A DNA stretch of 64,000 nucleotides from Endomychus coccineus (GCA_958510875.1 OY294071.1:35990581-36054580), one strand, 5' to 3'; positions 23,959 through 36,959 are shown, counted from the first letter of the stretch. Numbers and translations: made by a program. Notes: generated from the letters alone by a model not told the origin.

Positions 23959-24780
23959 TAGGTGTCAATTGTATGAATCATGAAGGATATGGGATATTTG
24001 TGAATAAATCGCACTTAAATTTTATTTGAATCAATCACCTTCTGCATTTTGCTCTTTAGAATATGCCTTATTTGAATCAATTGTTTCTTAGAAAGGATAT
24101 ACCATGAATTGTAAGTTTTATTCGAGTGGGCCCTAAACTTAGAGCACCCTTATTTTATGACTACAAGAGGGTGCGAAAGTTATATGAAGCATTTACAAAT
24201 ACCCTTGTGTCTCAACTTTACACGTTGTAGGGTGTAGCAATGTTACCGTAGTTTATTATATTCGGAATAAAATATGAATAAACAATACAATCGTAAACAT
24301 TCTATTTTCTCTTCCAGTATAAATATAAACAGATCCTATAACATTGTATACGAAAACAAAACCTTTGCGTACTCTACAGAGGAATGTAATTGATGTTTTA
24401 ATCAGTACTCGAACAAACGGTTGAAGATAATAACCTCACTTTGGGTAGTGGATTACCGGACACTACAAAGTATAGATAACATCACGAACATAAATTTGCT
24501 AGCAATAAAATCTCAATTTTATTATACAGACAGAGTATCCATTCCTTCACAAACATTTCAGTAATTTAATAGGTTTACATAATGAAACAGTAAAGTAAAA
24601 GAGAATGTCATATAAAAATGAAGAAGCTCGAAATTATTGAATCAACATTTGAATTTTTATATCTTACCGCTATCAAATGAATAATATATTATTATTGTTG
24701 AATTGTTTACATATTATTGACGTTGTCTCCATTTAATTGAAAATCAATACTCGCATTTGAAGTTATATTAACCACAATCG

Positions 24781-26040
24781 AGCAATCAATCGAAACTGAG
24801 GTGGACAAGCTTAGTGTACTGAGAACGTTCGATTGGGTCCATTGTGCGCCCCTTGGAGAAAGACTCGGTTTAGCAAGCCTGAGGCTACACCAAAGGCAAA
24901 AATACTACTTGTGCTGTATCTTATGGCCTTAGGTCAATACTCTCTATAGAGCAAAACCGGAACGTCCAATGGTGACGTCACAAATCGCAAGTTATAAGTC
25001 ACAATTCTCCCATACCAACAGTCAAACATAAATTTCATCTATTCTTCAGATGTATGATGACATCCTGTTTAAATGGGGTTCCCAGATGTGAACTGAGTCC
25101 TAAGTTGCACCACATTTGCTTTCATTAATAATAAGAAAAACCTGTCTTCTAATGGTTTTGTTTGAAATGTTCCAAACAATATGTAATTCAAATTAAAGTT
25201 ATTGAAACAATACGAAATAATTGCTCAGATTCCGTGAACTGTATGTGACCATGCAATATGTGTCGGTGTCGTTAATTTATTTAAAGCCGAAGTGCTTAAA
25301 AACTTGGTTTTTGAATCATCCTCCAAGTTACCTTTGACGATAGGCTTTGCTATTGAGTGCATTATTGTCACTTATAATACAGAATATTTTATATCCAATT
25401 TTTTCTAATATCATAATAATTGACAAGTTTTAAGCTCACTGTAGTACTACTACAAGAATCTTGTTCTGTTATTGCTGTTAAAATGAAATATTTTACAGGG
25501 ATATCCGATATCCATTGTTTCCGTAGTTCATTATCTTCAAGAAAACTGAACATTTGAAGTTTTGGCCCATTGTGTAATTTCCCTTGCAGTCAGGAGCACA
25601 CCATTTATTCGGCATAAATAATTAACTAACAAACGTCAGTCAACTGTTCATACAACACAAAACGCTGGGAGAATTAACATAAGCATTTACTCAGGAAGTG
25701 TGATACACTTTATTCAGTCATAACACTTCCATACACGCTCATTTATAAGTGAAAATACGTTCCAATCACACGAGGACAGCTTAGGAAAGGCGCGCCATAT
25801 AATTTTTCACAAAACTTAGATAAAACCGACTGCGCTCCACTAAGACTAAGCGATACTGTCGTGAACTTCGTAAGCCTCTTGATGATGACGTTACACTAGC
25901 TTTTGCACTCAGCGTACAGGCCTTGTAATATAGAGGGTTTTGCTTAGGCGGCATGTACGCGCTGCAGAAGAGGAGTCAATGCTGGACATTCTACTACAAC
26001 CTGGGTCATCAACAACTAAACCGTATGGGAGTTCATTGAA
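24781..26040 (-). mobile_element. LINE 3' tail, split by about 1 kb of other sequence
   Basis: The plus-strand segment 24781-24950 (gattgggtccattgtgcgcc at 24833) matches the 3' tail of the LINE at 41990-42960. The continuation of that tail (gctggacattctacta) appears only at about 25960-26040. The intervening 1 kb has no recognisable gene and may be a later insertion; short AGCAAAACC / GGTTTTGCT ends flank it. Confidence 0.55.
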
Positions 26041-26287
26041 AACAAACATGCATAACTATTTTGCTTTTTTACTTGTTACCTATCATTTTGCTCGTACAAT
26101 TGTAATCAACTAAGCTTCACCAGTTTATAGTACATCGAAAAAAGTTGACATGCATCAGTGAAAAAATATTATAAACGCTTCCTAAGGGAAAAACGGCCAT
26201 TCAAAGTTTTAAAAATCGTTTTTATCGTAACTCTATGACCGCTGCAGCGATTTAGCACGAATTTGCACTCTTAAAATGGATACTCAC

Positions 26288-26427
26288 TCTAAAGCAACTC
26301 CAAACTTGGGATGTTCCAGTCTTGGTATTGGTGTATGGGCTGAAACATCCAAATTGGTTCTATTTCCAATCTTAGTACTTTTAGCAGTCAGATCAAATAC
26401 TTTGTAGATATGATGTGAGGTCTCCAT
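26288..26427 (-). CDS. LLTP exon
   Basis: 140 nt, phase 0 at its start (acceptor catttctag), ending two bases into a Glu codon at GTGAGT. Peptide begins 'METSHHIYKVFDLTAKSTK' and includes 'AHTPIPRLEHPKFGVAL', one of several Thr-Pro centred turns in this protein. Confidence 0.85.
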
Positions 26428-26707
26428 CTAGAAATGAAGTTGAAATCAATATTCATGAAAATTTGATTTGAAAGTAAGCAATTTCGACGGCTTGCAGAAT
26501 ATCTTACTAATAATGAATTTGTTAATTGAACCTCTAATTGGCCAAGTTGAATATGTTATGATGCAATCATTCTGGGAACTAGATTAATAATGAAAGTTAA
26601 CATTTCCATTACAATCGTGTGGTATCAAATTTCATATGAGCTTCATATAAAGAGAAGTAATTAGCAAGTGTGAATTTGAACAATTCAAAATTCACTTGCA
26701 TACGTAC

Positions 26708-27023
26708 CTTTAATTGAAGGTCCCAGTTCAATGCTTGTCGTATGTTTGTGTCAGCATCTATTTTAAAATACTTCTGGGAATATTTAGCGGCTCCTGTAAT
26801 TTTGTACCCCGACTCACTTACGGGGCTTATCTTGTATTCTAAGTAGACTGGATCGCTGCCATCTTCCGGTGTTAATTTAATTTCAGTTGCTATCGGAATT
26901 TGTTGGGCATAATCGATTTTTCCTGTCACTTTAAAAAGATTATCTCTTAGAAATAGATTTCCATTTAACTGAGTTGTCTGTGGTGACAGCTTCACCATAT
27001 TGCAAGTTAATGTTACCGGATAC
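26708..27023 (-). CDS. LLTP exon
   Basis: 316 nt; the first base completes an Arg codon begun in the exon at 27144. Includes 'YPVTLTCNMVKLSPQTTQLNG' in part, 'FKVTGKIDYAQQIPIATEI' and 'QALNWDLQLK' at donor GTACGT. Strand-turn-strand periodicity is typical of LLTP middle regions. Confidence 0.85.
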
Positions 27024-27143
27024 CTAGAATAATTATTCTTTTTACTTGGGAGGCAAAGCAGCTCGAAGAGCGATCGACTCCACAGAAGTAACCACAATCA
27101 CAATACGCTTGTAAGCATTGAATAAAATTATATTTGATTGTAC

Positions 27144-27382
27144 CTGTTACCGCTAAAAGTGAAGTTTGTGATGGAATTGAGAACATTATTTGTTATTGTC
27201 ATGTTGCTATACACTTCCAAGGGGTTCATATCCAAAACCAGGTATCCTTTAGATTCTTCGTCTTGCGAAACCAAGCTCACAGCAGCTATCGATTTTTCCA
27301 TCCCTTTGAATGGTGTTATCACTTCTATCCGACTATTGAAGTTCCTGAGAGATAGGAATAACCATTTCGATTTAAGAGTTGC
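27144..27382 (-). CDS. LLTP exon
   Basis: 239 nt. The start is set by acceptor ccaatttcag in phase 0, matching the exon at 32776; the open frame running further upstream is intronic. Includes 'RNFNSRIEVITPFKGMEKS', a clear TPF module, and 'SNMTITNN' with sequons. Ends two bases into Arg at GTACAA. Confidence 0.85.
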
Positions 27383-27628
27383 CTGAAATTGGAAATTATA
27401 TCTAGAAGAACTAAATGTATTTATGGAGATTGTCCCATCAAGACTACTTTCAGTCAGGAAAACGGTTGAAGCTGTTATTTTGTTATACCATTCGGAACAA
27501 AAACTCCAGATTGGCATGAGATGAAAACTTGCTGAAATACTTAGGGAAAATCGTTTCAAAAACTCGATAGATAGTCTAATATCAAATAATCAATTTGGCC
27601 AAAATACTTTCATTACGTTATTGATAAG

Positions 27629-29814
27629 TAGAGCTCGAGAAATATGAAAAATGCATATTGAGTGCATATTTGCATGTTTTGAATAAATTCTATGAGTGCA
27701 TTTATCAAAAGTGCATATTTTTGGGTATTTTCGGATTTCTGCAAAAAAATGAAAATTTACAATATGGAGAAACAGGTAATGAAATAAGCGAAGTAGGTAT
27801 CCCTCGGAAATACCCCATATCGGCATTAGCATAATACGACAATAGATCCTACTGAGCGATAAGCTGATTGCCGTCATAAAATCAGTATGGTTTTTCCCGA
27901 AAGCTTAACAAAAATTTTCAGAATTTGGCTTACCAAAATACCCTAATTGCAATCGTCTTTAGATTTTATAAGTGGAGGCAACTATTGACATTGAGCCAAT
28001 GAAATCACACCTCCTTTAAAATTTGAAGTTTGAAAAGAATCTAGGATTTAGTTCTGTCCTGTCTTTAGTTAGTTCAGTAAAGTTTTGTTGGTTAAGTGTT
28101 TATCGGAAGTGTGTGATAATGCCAAAACAAAATGCTAGTAAATCAATTCTTTCTAAAAATATAAGCCAAATGTAACTTTACGTTAAAATATAAGTTTTAG
28201 AATAGGTACTGTCAGTGTTAAAATTATTTTTAGCAAAGGTGTAAACATGGTCTTGACACTGACTTGCATACATTGTTTTGTTCGTCATAAATTGATACGT
28301 TATTTTTTATTTTATGATGAAAATGTGACATTTTACTAAAGCCTCTGATCTGCTTCAAAAAAAATTCTACGATCAAAATTCAAAAAATATTTTATAGGAG
28401 ACATTTCGGGAAACAAATTTTATAAAATTCTAATATGCAGTGTATTTGGTTAACGCTGTTCCCAAGATCAAAATTGACTGAGCAAACCGCCCTTTGTTTT
28501 ACATCCTGTATATATAATTTTAGTAGAGGTGAAAATCAATCAAATTAGTCTTAAACTGGTGAAGTAGTACAAGTTTATTGGTTAACTTTTTCATTTCCTA
28601 TTTCCAGATTGTGTGTGGAAAAAGTTTCAAGTTGAGCAACACTTGGTCACTGCAACGCATAAATCTCGTGCACAAAAGACTCAAGATTTGGTTCAGCAGC
28701 TCATCACTACAAATCAAACGGAAGTTTCGGACCAACAAAATTTTAATAAGGATCCATGCAGTTTGCTGGTCGGTTGCAATATCCCAATTGCTAAATTGGA
28801 TAATCAAAATTATCTCAAAAATGTTTAACCAAGTACTGCCAAGATGTTCACGTTCCTTCTGCTATGACCATACGAAAAAAATATGTTGATTCCAACATGC
28901 AATTTACTGTTGAAGCGATTAAAACCGCAACTGGGAATAATCCAATATGGATATCTGTTGACGAGACGACTTATGTTAAAGGACGGTATATTGCAAATTT
29001 GGTTACAGGAAGTTTAAACGAAAGTGAGTAGTACCGGATATTTAGTTTCCGTTAAGGAGTGACAAAAAACTAACAATCTAACTATTTCTAGATTTGTAAA
29101 TGAATCTTTCAGTAACTTCTTTTTACCTGAGCCGATACCAGCAGAAAAAATGTTGTTATTGTTATGTGATGTTGTGCGCTGTGCCATACATAATTAAACC
29201 TGGACAAAATTTTAAAATATAGATAGCTCAGATGCTATAAAAAATGTGTTTTAAAAATTCCGTTATTAAAAAGTCATTTGGCATATTGCTGAATCAATTA
29301 CGAAATTTGAAAAGCGAAGCATTTCGTTGAACCAAAGTATCGAAATTATCAATTCAATAAATATAAAAATTAGACACCCTGGGGAAACCAGCAAAGTATA
29401 TCAAAAAAAATTCAAATAAATTATATTATTAAAATGGGAAATTGTGAAGATAATTCTATTTTACTAGTACTCAATTATACAATATTTAAGTTTGCTCCCT
29501 TAACTTCATGTGTTCATGAATAAATAAAATAAATGTACATGGTATAAGTTATAATATTATATAACATTAGTAATAGAAAATAAGCAATAATAAGTAATAA
29601 GTAGGTACCTAGCTCTTACTAGTAATTTTAATAAATATTTTTTGTGACTTTAGCATATAATAAATAAAATATCTTCAAAACAAAGTTTACTGCGTTTTTT
29701 ATAAATGCATATTCAAATGCATAAAAGCGTATTTTAGTGCATATTTCAACGGTTTTTTGTGCATATTTGCATGCATATTTTAGGATTTCTTAAGTGCATA
29801 TCTCCCGAGCTCTA
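27629..29814 (+). mobile_element. hAT element with perfect 8-bp target duplication
   Basis: A 2,186-bp element. TTGATAAG is present at 27621-27628 and 29815-29822. Inverted ends are TAGAGCTCGAGAAATATG (left) and TAGAGCTCGGGAGATATG (right). Both subterminal regions carry several TGCATAT motifs, likely transposase binding sites by analogy with other hAT elements. It lies in the intron between the exons at 32776 and 27382. Its gene is decayed. Confidence 0.9.
28121..29035 (+). pseudogene. hAT gene remnant with CGBP1-like zinc-finger region
   Basis: The start 'MPKQNASKS' at 28121 is followed after an intron-like gap (acceptor tatttccag near 28611) by 'KKFQVEQHLVTATHK', like the finger region of insect CGG-repeat-binding-protein-1-like hAT proteins. 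Near 28940-28990 'IWISVDETTYVKGRYIANL' resembles the hAT catalytic Asp region. Stops and missing C-terminal parts make it non-functional. Confidence 0.65.
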
Positions 29815-30203
29815 TTGATAAGTTTTTGAAAACTCAGAATGGTGATATTGAGTCTAACAAAAGTGTAGGTCCTTTTGGCAGCAATTGTTTATCTAACTTT
29901 GTTAACTATCCAGCTTTTGTACATGTGTTAATAAATGGTAGCGTAGTATTTGAACTATTAAATTAAATTGATTAGATATTCTATATTTTTTAATATTTTC
30001 TCAGATTTTTACAGTAGGTAACATTAAAATGTGTATAACAAACAATTTTTAACAATTATTGCGAGATATAAAATAACACACCTTTTAATGTTTCCTCTGC
30101 AGTTTATTTTGTACTATGACATACAGAACAAAATAATTTTTAATAAATACAATTCGTGATGTAATCACTATTTTACGATATATTTGACTACTCAATTATT
30201 TAT

Positions 30204-31084
30204 ACAGGGTGTCCCAGGTTTTAGCAGCAGAACATCAACAGTCGATGGGAAATTTGATTTTGAGAAAAAAAGTTCCTATTAACATATATGCACAGACACT
30301 TAGTTTTTGAGATTGAAATTGAAAAAAAAATTTCGTTTTTTGCAAACATCTCCGGAACCGTTTATCGTACAGAAAACATCTTTTGCGAACATTTTCTACT
30401 CATAGCTATGTTCTGTGTGATACAAATTTTTCCCAACTTCTACGCCACTAGAAAAAATACGGCTTTGAGACAACCATTTGAACCGCCAATATTTTCTACA
30501 CAAAAAAGATGCTCTTGGTTATAAGCTCTAAAGTTGACCGTTTTCGAGGAAAATCAACTTTTATGTTGGAAAACATGGTCAATTTTTTGGTTTTGTTACC
30601 TGTTCTAACGTTTGAATAAATTTTGTTTAATTAGTAAGAATTGACCATGTTTTTCAACATAAAAGTTGATTTTTCTCGAAAACGGTCAACTTTAGAGCAA
30701 ATGACCCGCAATACCTTTTTTGTGTAAAAAACATTGGCGGCTCAAATGGTTGTCTCAAAACGGTACTTTTTCTAGTGGCGTAGAATTTGGGGAGAAAAAC
30801 ATCCACTACCCCTTCAAAATCTTCACCAATCATGACTAAAAAAAAAATTTTTTATCGCGCAGAACATAGCTTACTATGAGTAGAAAATGCTTGCCAAAAG
30901 CTGTTTTCTGTACGGTAAGCGGTTCCGGAGATATTTGCAAATAACGAAATTTTTTTTTCAATTTCAACACCCTGTATCTCAAAAACTAAGCGTCTGTGCA
31001 TATATGTTAATAGGAACTTTTTTCTCAAAATCAAATTTTCTATCGACTATTAAAGTTCTGCTACTAAAACCTGGAACACCCTGT
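30204..31084. mobile_element. 881-bp palindromic (foldback) element, ACAGGGTGT ends
   Basis: Nearly the whole element is an inverted repeat. It starts ACAGGGTGTCCCAGGTTTTA, and its right end is the inverse, ending CCTGGAACACCCTGT. The arms (about 390 bases each) stay similar to a short centre near 30600-30635. There is no coding capacity. Ends of the ACAGGGTGT type are common in arthropod non-autonomous DNA elements. The open frames on both strands are by-products of the palindrome. Confidence 0.85.
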
Positions 31085-31814
31085 ATATTAATAATTTATG
31101 AACAATTTCATTAACCTTCAACTTATTAACTGTATATAAATAAAAACAAAATTATATTAAGAAAATCATTAAGAAATTTATTCGCTAATAATGAATATAA
31201 AATATGTACAAATTGATTTAAATTTTATTACAGATATGTTTTGTTGATCCAAGAATATAATTAAATGGCAGTATTAAACAGGCAGGAGGTATTTGTAAAT
31301 ACTAAATGAACATTACAATTACAATGAAAAATTTCAAATATTTTTGATTTCTTTGATGTTTTGATTGAATTCAAGGTTCCCTTTGAGTCGTCACAAATTC
31401 CTTTTTTAAATTAGATTCCACGAGGTATTGTCATTACCAAGTTTTAATAATTGAGCAAATATTTTTCTGATAAGTGATAGTGTTAGGTTAGTCTTACAAC
31501 AGAATTATCTGCTGATTCACTGTGACACTTCCATGTCGAACGATAAGATTTTTTTTTATTGTGAAATTTAATTTTGATTGAAAAGATAGCGATTTGTTTT
31601 ATAAACCTATGGTAGATCTAGAAGTCGTTGAGTGTTGTGTACCCAATTGCAATAGCAATTCTGATAAGACTTATTATTTATTATACTCTTCGGAAGATTA
31701 TATTGCATTTACTCAAGCTATTTTTAAAATCGTTAAAGAAGTCTTAGAGCTTGCACCATAGTATTTTGCATCGAATTTTTAACAACTTTGAAAAATCAGT
31801 TTGTCTATCTGGAT
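31085..31814. other. Intron, nothing recognised
   Basis: Very AT-rich. No open frame of note, no repeat end and no exon continuing the host gene. Confidence 0.4.
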
Positions 31815-32720
31815 GTAAAGTAAAGTAAAGTAAAGTAAATTCATTTTTTTCCTTCTATAAATTAGTTACAATATTTTTAGGTACAGAAAAATAGATATAT
31901 TTATATTAAACTTAAACTATTTGATACCTAGTTCTTACAGCAATATCCATCTAAGCAAATGCTTGCGCATGGATAGAGCTGTATGTGATTCAGTAGTGTG
32001 GTTGAGTTATTGAGATTTCCATTTTGAGTGAACGTATTTTTTTACAATTTCAGGGAGTATTTTATATAAGAAAGGAAAAATAAATCATATAATGTGAAAT
32101 TAAAAAATATCAAATGGGTTCAAAATAAAAATTTTTAGAATTTGAATCTCTTAGATTTACATATGTTATTAATGAATTTTGATTTAAGTGTATGCAATTT
32201 CGATGGAAAATTTCTTATATATACACATATAGACAGTACATATACATATCAGTACACATAGCACTACATATATACCTACTTACATATTTCAAATTAAATT
32301 TAAGAAAAGATAAGTATGTATTTTAACAATTATATATTTTATGCAAGATTTATGAACTTTGCAGATTTCAAACTAATTCGTTCAGAGTAATTTCTCATCG
32401 ACCTTTGATAGATATAGCTCTAAAAACTGAGATAAAATTTTTATGTTACATAAATTTATTTAGGCATAGTGATGTTACAGATATTGTAAGAATCATGATA
32501 TATCATTATTTAATAAAAAGTTATTTTTTTTTCTTGGAGTGTTATTATTTTTGTGTTCGCGTAAATTTTTTGGGAGGTTATTAAAGAATCGGGGCCCTAA
32601 GTAAGTGCTAGATCTTTGACCTACAGTTTTCTCTGCCACTGGAGTAATCATGTTAGAATTAGAATTTTGTCTTGTATTATGAGTATGGGGAATTTCAGTT
32701 AAATTTATATTATTTTGCAT
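31815..32720 (-). mobile_element. LINE 3' end with TTTAC tail
   Basis: Minus-strand open frame 32493-32720 reads 'HTHNTRQNSN' and 'GQRSSTYLGPRFFNNLPKNLR', the conserved C-terminal segment of CR1/Jockey-type LINE proteins. An AT-rich 3' UTR follows and ends at 31817-31838 in TTTAC repeats (read on minus), a typical microsatellite tail. The 5' part is missing, as expected from truncated reverse transcription. Confidence 0.75.
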
Positions 32721-32775
32721 TACATTAAGTATAATGGTATAACTTCTTAATAATATATAATAATGTCATAGTTAC

Positions 32776-32931
32776 CTCTCTTGGCATGAATTTAGGGATA
32801 TCGAGATGGGCTTCCACCGCATGTCCGGTAATACTGGCATGTCTCTTGTATTTTAAGTGAACAGGTGGGATCGTGATTGTGAACGTTTTTGCGTGCAGAT
32901 AAAATTCCGTGTCCAAAAGTCCATTATCTAT
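32776..32931 (-). CDS. LLTP exon
   Basis: 156 nt, 52 codons, phase 0 at both ends, acceptor tccttacag and donor GTAACT. Peptide includes 'FYLHAKTFTITIPPVHLKY' and 'VEAHLDIPKFMPRE'. It is flanked on both sides by large transposon-loaded introns. Confidence 0.85.
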
Positions 32932-33929
32932 CTGTAAGGATAAGGTGCATTTTGTTATAAACAGCTATCGGAAGTGGCAATTATCGGCATGCTCTTAAGG
33001 GCCGTCCGGTGCAGTCTGACCCTAGCAGATGATATAGCAGCCTTAGGGCGCAAGGATTATACAATGAACCTACCCAAGGTATGTAAATATGTGCGCATAT
33101 ATCTGAATAACTTATCCATGTAAGTTTTTGGATGGATACGCAACTGCATTGTTCCTACTGAATTTTATGCCAGAAATGTGTATCTACACATCATCTGAAT
33201 CACAATGGAAATGTGGTTGGACTCATCTGTTTAAAACATGTTTAGATGAACTTTCAGGTAAGTTCAGGCCATAATTTAGATTCGTTCAGAATGAATATGC
33301 TACGTGAACGAACAAAACAAAGAATTTCCTCAACGCTCGAGCCCTTTGGGTTCAACATTTATGTAAATAATTAAAAGGAGAGCTAACAATAACTCGTTCA
33401 GAACTATTATATATGATCATCGACAGTAAACACTTTCAAAGAAGATTTCCCTTATCTTGTGATATTACCAGGTTGAGTCAACAAGTTCCAGTTAAAAATT
33501 CTTGAGTTTGATACTTTATTAACATCATTCATTGTCCCACTAAGTTATTGACAGGGTCCATAATCAAAATCTATATAATATAATTATAAAGAAGCATGTT
33601 TGTTTACTTGTATCTCAAACATTTTGAATATTTCATGTTCAAAATGAGAGGAAAGTCACTATCTACATGATTTCGCAGAAACTAGCACCTCTTAAAGGAC
33701 GTAAATACAGATTGTGATGAAAATTTTGCACATCTGACTTTCAAACAAGAAGACAGATTTCTTAAAAGCTACCACATCCTCTTTACTCACCTCATAAAAT
33801 ATACAAATCTTGATGAAATTTCAAACCAAAAGGAAAGTCATGATGAATTAATTTGAATGTATATCCCATTGTATTAAAAGATTAATTAGTTAAGTTTGCC
33901 TAACCTCGAATTAGGGAAGTGAGTTCAAC

Positions 33930-34075
33930 CTTCTGAACAATTGTGAGAGTACTGAGGACCTTTCAGCTACCAAGGAGTCATCATCAAAGATTAAGTTTAC
34001 TCCGCTTATGGCTACTTGGTATTTGAAAGGTCCTCAGTACTTCAACGGTATTTTAGTGGATGAGGTTGATTGTTT
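33930..34075. repeat. Hairpin element, copy 1
   Basis: Inverted arms gtactgaggacctttcagct and its inverse gaaaggtcctcagtactt enclose about 45 bases. Flanking sequence is also partly inverted, so the element extends beyond the core. A second copy is at 35503-35626. Confidence 0.75.
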
Positions 34076-35502
34076 CTTAGGGTTATAGTATGAACTCTCT
34101 CATAGTTTATTAACGTTTTACTTGTCCATCTTGTGAAGCAATATAATACGTCTGGCTAACTCCAACTCACGAAGCTCTTGTATATACCGATTCATAAAAC
34201 TCAAGCTGTATAATATAGATGTACACTTCATCTGTTGTCTGCAATTATTGTCGTACTTGCAATTTAAATCATATTAACAAAATTACCACACTACATATAA
34301 GATTCAATATAAATCAGGTCTCGTTTGCAATTATTCCTTATTAGACAACCCGTTTCAACTTTCTTCCGTAGTTCAGTTGAAAGTCAGATAGCTCCCGTTA
34401 TAAAACACGTTTAATTGAGAATGTCATCCAAGATTTAATTTAATATGATCCATAAATTTGTCAAACTTCTATTAAATTAGATTCAGAATTTAATTTCCAT
34501 TCCTTAATATTCGTGAATCTTATAAGTTATCAAATGAGGTATAATTCCATTCTCCATTCTAAAATGAATGGGAATAATTGTCTTTGCTCGACATTATGAA
34601 AGTACAATCAATAATCGACCTTATGAGAATTTTGGTAAAATATTATACAAATATTATTTCATAATTCTAGAGATGCATCTTGTTATCACTCCCATTACCA
34701 CAACTATCTCACTGCGTTGCTGGTTATATCTAGGTTCGTGATACTTTAAATCAGTGCCGGAAACTTGGAACATCAAATTGCTGGTAGATTTGAAATGAAT
34801 TTGGTTTAGTGAGTGTGCCTCCCAATGGTCTCACTCTGATAATGTGACTACACTGCACTACACGAGCTCAAAAAGTTCGGTCCTTTTGAGCCTGCGTTTT
34901 GAATCGTTAAAAAGTTGCAAAGCTTCTTCATTTGGTGGTGGTTTTTATCAAAATTGTTAATTGAGGATGAGAGAGACATTTTCTGTTAGAAGTTCTCGTT
35001 ATAAGCATATACAATATTTTTTAAAATTTTATTTTGGAGTTTTAGACAGGGGCATAGTTGCTTTTTTTGGTATGTCGTACGATATTTCATTATATGGTGG
35101 TATTTGGTTTGTGTACAAGCGGAGCACTAGTCAAAGGATACTACCTTAAGAAGTTGTTTGACTTCTTACAGGTATATCTATTCATAGATGGCGTGCGTTA
35201 CTTTGGTCTTTTTGTCATACTGTTGGCCAGTTATGTCTACCTTCAACAGAGATTGTTCAGTAACGTTGCGAACTTGCTCGTTCTACTAATGTGAAAAGCG
35301 AAACAACTATAAGTTTGTAGCGGTACTGATCGATCTAGACAAGAAAAGCTTACCATCGGGCATAATCCAAAATGGCATGAATGAATGTATTCATAAACTC
35401 ATTTATATCTAATTTCTTAACATCCATACAATCAATACATCGTTGAAATCGAAAAAAAACTGATCATTCCAACGATTGCAAATTCTACTATAAATAAAAA
35501 AA

Positions 35503-35626
35503 ATTCATCCTTATCTACTAAGAATACTGTAAAAGTACTGAAGACCTTTCAGCCATAATTATGGCTACTAGATAGCTGGAAGGTCCTCAGTACTTTAAAA
35601 GTATTTTTAGTGAATAAAGGTGAATT
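35503..35626. repeat. Hairpin element, copy 2
   Basis: A core gtactgaagacctttcagcc paired with its inverse, about 1.5 kb from copy 1. The outer arms (ttcatccttatctactaaga and the inverse of tagtgaataaaggtgaa) also pair, giving a palindrome of about 124 bp. It fits a tiny MITE. Confidence 0.75.
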
Positions 35627-36475
35627 GTTCTGATTTATAGTGTTATAGTGTATTCATAGTCTGATTTATTTTATAGTTTAACTAGAACGGTTGTCATTTC
35701 AAAAAATCACAGTTCGCGTTGGATTTCAAATATGCGAGAAGAAAAAAATTAAAATATACTCAAAGTATCCCTAATATTTGTGTACAAAGTTTCAAACCCT
35801 TCTCGAGATATTTTACTGTTTTCATTCATAATAGCTACCTTGTATACGTAGGTGAGACTGCGGCAGTTTAATCAACAACTTTGTCATCACATATTCTGAA
35901 ACGTCATCTCTATCACAGGCTTCGCCTTGCTCACCCCAACCCTTATTATTACTACCTCTACTAGTAGGAGACTATAATGTGGGAATAACCGGTACCTCAG
36001 AGAATCGAAAATTAAGATTCAACAAACACGCGCGAAGTTAACCTGAATAACCACCACCCTTTTTAATGTAAATATTACACAAGTGAATTCTGTGAGAATG
36101 TTCAATATGAATTTCAATTCTAGCCTCGAACGATTCGAATATCTTCAGGCTTCAAAATATAACATTGCATTTAGTTACCCTAACGTTAAAAGCCTCCCTA
36201 TGTTGACGCGAAAAGTCAAAACATTTCCTACAGCCTGAATAATTAGGACATTAATCTCAGTCTACCGTGCTTCGATACAAATCCTTACGGATCACTTACG
36301 GAATTAATGAGGCGTGAATAAAAATTCGTCCCATTTGGTCTTAAAAGTGAAAACTAACGGAGCTGCCTGCTATAATAAAACATTGGCTCCAATATAAAAG
36401 AAACGACAAGCTATTCAGACTCAGGACAACCAGATTGGAATTGAAAATCATGTCTAGGAAAGGACACATGGTTAC

Positions 36476-36679
36476 CTTCACATTGCCAGCTAGTGATACA
36501 TCGGAGCTATTTGTAGCTACTGATAGATTGGTGCCGTAGACATTCCTCTCTATTCGCAAAGTTGCATCAATGTCCAAGTGAGGTAAAGTCGAAGAAGGTG
36601 TTATTACATGGAGTATGATATTATGAGTCCTTTGTATATTCTCATCGCTTGAGAGTTCATAGTCGGCGAGAAAACCGGT
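36476..36679 (-). CDS. LLTP exon
   Basis: 204 nt, 68 codons, phase 0 at both ends, acceptor cctcttgcag and donor GTAACC. Includes 'TGFLADYELSSDENIQRTH', 'LPHLDIDATLRIERNVYG' and an NSS sequon. Confidence 0.85.
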
Positions 36680-36959
36680 CTGCAAGAGGAAAAAACAAAT
36701 AAATTACATCAAGTCTATATCATTTTGGAGCACTTTAGATATTAAGAAACATTTCGTTGCTTGAATAAAACATGAACACTTGCAAGCCCAGTTTGTGTAC
36801 TGTTATATGAACATAAACGGTCGCTTCTTTCCATGTTCTGATTTCTTGGCCAGCATATACATGGTGGTAAATTTGATTAAACAAAAATTGCATCAATATA
36901 CGTCAAGATGAAAGACAGAAAGAATTATTTGAAAAACAGAGCCTTGACAGAATCAAGCA

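Larger units (their letters stand above)
32932..36475. other. Intron, mostly unrecognised
   Basis: AT-rich intron holding the two small hairpin elements listed separately. Overlapping open frames at 34961-35294 have no recognised domain. A GC-richer patch at 32990-33080 has no assigned identity. Confidence 0.4.

Noticed and set aside
27383..27559. Longer N-terminal extension of the exon at 27144-27382
   Set aside because: A strong acceptor at 27383 gives the phase needed for the exon at 32776; the extension is intron.
30288..31114. Open frames on both strands
   Set aside because: Produced by the palindromic element; the two arms give nearly the same peptide on opposite strands.
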